Shown here piece by piece: positions 6,423 through 8,038 of a stretch of 8,038 nucleotides of DNA (position 1 is its first letter; every line of letters begins with the position of its first letter). The DNA comes from Nitrospiria bacterium (GTDB lineage: Bacteria; Nitrospirota; Nitrospiria; Nitrospirales; UBA8639), in contig JAUIKP010000135.1 in assembly GCA_030430725.1 (NCBI GenBank), forward strand, positions 1 to 8,038, written 5' to 3'. The notes below the pieces were generated by a model. The model did not search any database, was not told the origin of the DNA, and saw nothing but the letters and a program-made list of their open reading frames with translations. The translations under genes were made by a program, and so were the position numbers.

Positions 6423-7850
6423 TTATAATTCTTTTTTCCACCCTCCTCCTAATGCCTTGTAAATTTTCACTTTCGCTATCCGTAACTGTTTGGCAAAACC
6501 GATTAATTCGAGATTGGATTGTAAGGCATTTTTTTGGGCAATGAGCACTTCCAGATAACTTGCCCGGCCATATTTATAGAGCAAATGTGAGGTTTCCACA
6601 GACTGTTGGAGAACTCTGTTCTGTTGTATTTTCAGAGAATTGATTTTTTGTAAATTTTTAATATTAGAGAGTTCATTGGCCACTTCGACATAGGCGTTTA
6701 AAATTGTTTTTTGATAGTGATACATGGCAGTCAACTGGTTAGCCTCTGCATTGTGGAACTGGGCTTCCAAGGCATTCCTATTAATGAGCGGTGCCACCAA
6801 ATTTCCCACTGCGGTATAGGCAATTGAGGCAGGAGCAACAAATAAAAAATCTGGATTAAATGCTTGAAAGCCAAAGCTTGCCGTTATGTTAAAACTTGGG
6901 AAAAAAGCAGCTTTAGCCACTTTCAAATCAAACTTGCTGGCCTTGATCTGAAATTCCGCTTCACGAACATCAGGACGGTTGACCAATAATTCTGAGGGAA
7001 CGCCGGATGAAATTTCATGCGGAATTCCTTGAAAGAATTGACCTTGGGTTCGTTCAATTGGCTGAGGATAGCGTCCTAACAGAAAGTTAATGTGATTTTC
7101 AGTGACGGTTATTCGTTGAAGGACCTCTTTTTCCAATATACGGGTATTGAGCACTTGCGCCTTGAAGAGTTCCACAGCTAATTCTGTTGCCCTGCCGGCT
7201 TCCTTCTGCACTTGAATCACTTCCAGGGATTCCTGTTGCGTACGGATGGTTTCCCTAATGATGTCCAATTCATTGTCCAATGCCCTCAATTCGTTATAAT
7301 AAATTGCCACATCGGAAACTAGATTTGACACCACAAAGCTTGTTCCTTCTATACTTGCAAGAAATTTCGCCATAGCGGAACTGCGCTGATTTTGCAACTT
7401 GGCCCAAATATCGACTTCCCACGAAGACTGTAATCCCACAAAGAGATCGGGCAAATTGGTCGGAACGGTATGACCGGGAGTAATGTCGGTCGTCGAGTTA
7501 CCAGCCCCGTCCATGGTGTACCGTCCGTATCTGCGGATCGCGGTCCCAACACCCAAACCCATCGTTGGCATCAGGGCACCGGTTGCCGCTCTCACACTTG
7601 ATCGCGAAATTTCAATTCGCTGTAAGGCCATTTGCAAATCAAGGTTATTTTCAATGGCAGTATCAATTAACTTATGCAGAAGTGGATCGACAAAATAATC
7701 TCTCCACTGAATGTCGGCAATATTTGTGGTATCTTCTGTATTTTTAAAACTCTCAGGAATGTCATTTTCCACAATGGCTATGTCGGTATTTAGGCCGGTA
7801 CAACCACTAAAGCTAACAACCAGGAAGAATAGGATAATGATGGAAGACAT
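6423..7850 (-). CDS. NodT/OprM-type outer-membrane efflux lipoprotein (TolC family)
   Basis: This 475-residue protein is a trimeric outer-membrane channel of the TolC superfamily, the exit duct of a tripartite RND-type efflux pump. The N-terminal hydrophobic segment ends in FSGC17, a lipobox, so it is probably a lipoprotein; the n-region has no Lys or Arg, which is unusual. Two OEP repeats are present. Repeat one begins with IQWRDYFVDPLLHKLI (47-62) and NNLDLQMALQRIE (68-80). The hallmark GVPSELLVNRPDVREAE (283-299) opens repeat two, followed by AKAAFFPSFNITASFG (312-327), YKYGRASYLEVLIAQ (425-439) and the characteristic ending ALGGGW (466-471). Length is normal. No adaptor or inner-membrane pump gene is visible, and the upstream region runs off the window, so the transported substrate (metal, drug or other) is unknown. 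No Shine-Dalgarno precedes the ATG, although an in-frame stop 18 bases upstream leaves no better start. The gene is markedly A+T richer than aspS or the amidohydrolase gene. Confidence 0.95.
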   Translation of the reverse strand: MSSIIILFFLVVSFSGCTGLNTDIAIVENDIPESFKNTEDTTNIADIQWRDYFVDPLLHKLIDTAIENNLDLQMALQRIEISRSSVRAATGALMPTMGLGVGTAIRRYGRYTMDGAGNSTTDITPGHTVPTNLPDLFVGLQSSWEVDIWAKLQNQRSSAMAKFLASIEGTSFVVSNLVSDVAIYYNELRALDNELDIIRETIRTQQESLEVIQVQKEAGRATELAVELFKAQVLNTRILEKEVLQRITVTENHINFLLGRYPQPIERTQGQFFQGIPHEISSGVPSELLVNRPDVREAEFQIKASKFDLKVAKAAFFPSFNITASFGFQAFNPDFLFVAPASIAYTAVGNLVAPLINRNALEAQFHNAEANQLTAMYHYQKTILNAYVEVANELSNIKNLQKINSLKIQQNRVLQQSVETSHLLYKYGRASYLEVLIAQKNALQSNLELIGFAKQLRIAKVKIYKALGGGWKKEL

Positions 7851-7856
7851 TTTATT

Positions 7857-7907
7857 GTTCGATGCGTATTAAGAAAGAGGTGATATCACCTTACTGCGTT
7901 CGATGCG
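7857..7907. repeat. 10-bp direct repeat GTTCGATGCG flanking the palindrome
   Basis: Identical copies of GTTCGATGCG lie at 7857-7866 and 7898-7907. They are 41 bp apart, close to four helical turns, and lie nearly symmetrically around the 14-bp palindrome. Such spacing would place two bound proteins on the same face of the DNA. Function is inferred only from the arrangement. Confidence 0.5.
7878..7891. promoter_or_regulatory. 14-bp perfect palindrome, candidate operator of the efflux gene
   Basis: AGGTGATATCACCT is a perfect palindrome whose near edge is 27 bases from the efflux ATG. Dyads of this size are typical binding sites for dimeric repressors such as TetR- or MarR-type regulators of efflux genes, but no regulator gene is visible here. 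In RNA the same element could form a 5-bp hairpin with an ATAT loop. Confidence 0.45.
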
Positions 7908-8038
7908 GCTCATTGCCGAATCAGGAACTATTGGGGTTTCGTGAGGCTGCGTGACAGCTTAAAACGAGACTTGAAATTCAAACGGAAAGCCTCCATTTTT
8001 TGTGATTTGTTGTCACGATCTTGTGTCTCTCCGATTCT

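Larger units (their letters stand above)
7851..8038. other. Upstream region of the efflux gene, possible tail of a further - strand gene
   Basis: The last 188 bases hold the regulatory-looking palindrome and direct repeats described separately. From the right edge a - strand frame is open for 36 codons to a TAG at 7928-7930. Its hydrophilic, basic translation (for example RLNFKSRFKLSRSLTKPQ at its end) could be the C-terminal tail of an upstream gene such as an efflux partner, but a second - frame is also open for 19 codons and neither is recognisable. Confidence 0.3.

Noticed and set aside
7943..8001. GAGGCT ... AGCCTC followed by six T as a + strand terminator
   Set aside because: The loop is 39 bases, the stem is only 6 bp, and no + strand gene lies upstream of it.
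7928..8038. Partial CDS running off the right edge on the - strand (36 codons)
   Set aside because: A 36-codon open frame is common by chance and the translation is not recognisable; kept only as a note in the edge region.
1..8038. CRISPR array, insertion sequence, tRNA or rRNA, toxin-antitoxin or phage genes
   Set aside because: No regularly spaced repeats, no transposase-like protein, no terminal inverted repeats, no cloverleaf or rRNA-like stretch was seen on either strand.

Overview
The window is bacterial chromosomal DNA from a Gram-negative organism. It carries a TolC/OprM-type outer-membrane efflux lipoprotein and a twin-arginine-exported molybdoenzyme. Codons and base composition are mixed: coding DNA in the left two thirds is around or above 55% GC in sampled lines, while the right quarter is much more A+T rich. 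The mix of genes and the probable non-discriminating aspartyl-tRNA synthetase would fit a Nitrospirota-like or other deep Gram-negative lineage, but I cannot fix the taxon from sequence alone and hold this at low confidence.

Layout, left to right. (1) 1-170 is the leader of aspS, followed by aspS itself on the + strand, probably starting at a TTG at 171 rather than at the TTG at 153. (2) A Tat-exported sulfite-oxidase-fold molybdopterin oxidoreductase lies on the - strand (1943-2974). Its stop codon overlaps the aspS stop in the palindrome TTAA. (3) A short divergent intergenic region (2975-3069) separates it from a UDP-glucuronate decarboxylase-type short-chain dehydrogenase (3070-4086, +). 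(4) After 152 bp comes an M20-family amidohydrolase (4239-5429, +) with all expected metal ligands. (5) 5430-5730 has no convincing gene. (6) A small probable secreted protein of unknown function lies on the - strand (5731-6066). (7) 6067-6422 has no convincing gene. (8) A complete NodT/OprM-type outer-membrane factor lies on the - strand (6423-7850), and upstream of it are a 14-bp perfect palindrome and a flanking 10-bp direct repeat that look regulatory.

The genes do not form one obvious pathway. aspS is translation housekeeping, the UXS-like enzyme makes nucleotide sugar for surface polysaccharide, the M20 enzyme probably deacylates or hydrolyses an N-acyl amino acid or similar amide, and the molybdoenzyme is a periplasmic or membrane-attached redox enzyme of unknown substrate. 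The efflux component lacks its RND and adaptor partners in view; they may lie beyond the right edge. I see no mobile element, CRISPR array, tRNA or rRNA. I did not find a clear new multi-gene system. The points most worth a second look are the tRNA-specificity residues in AspRS, the operator-like structure before the efflux gene, the active-site variation in the molybdoenzyme, the insertion in the UXS-like enzyme and the orphan small secreted protein.
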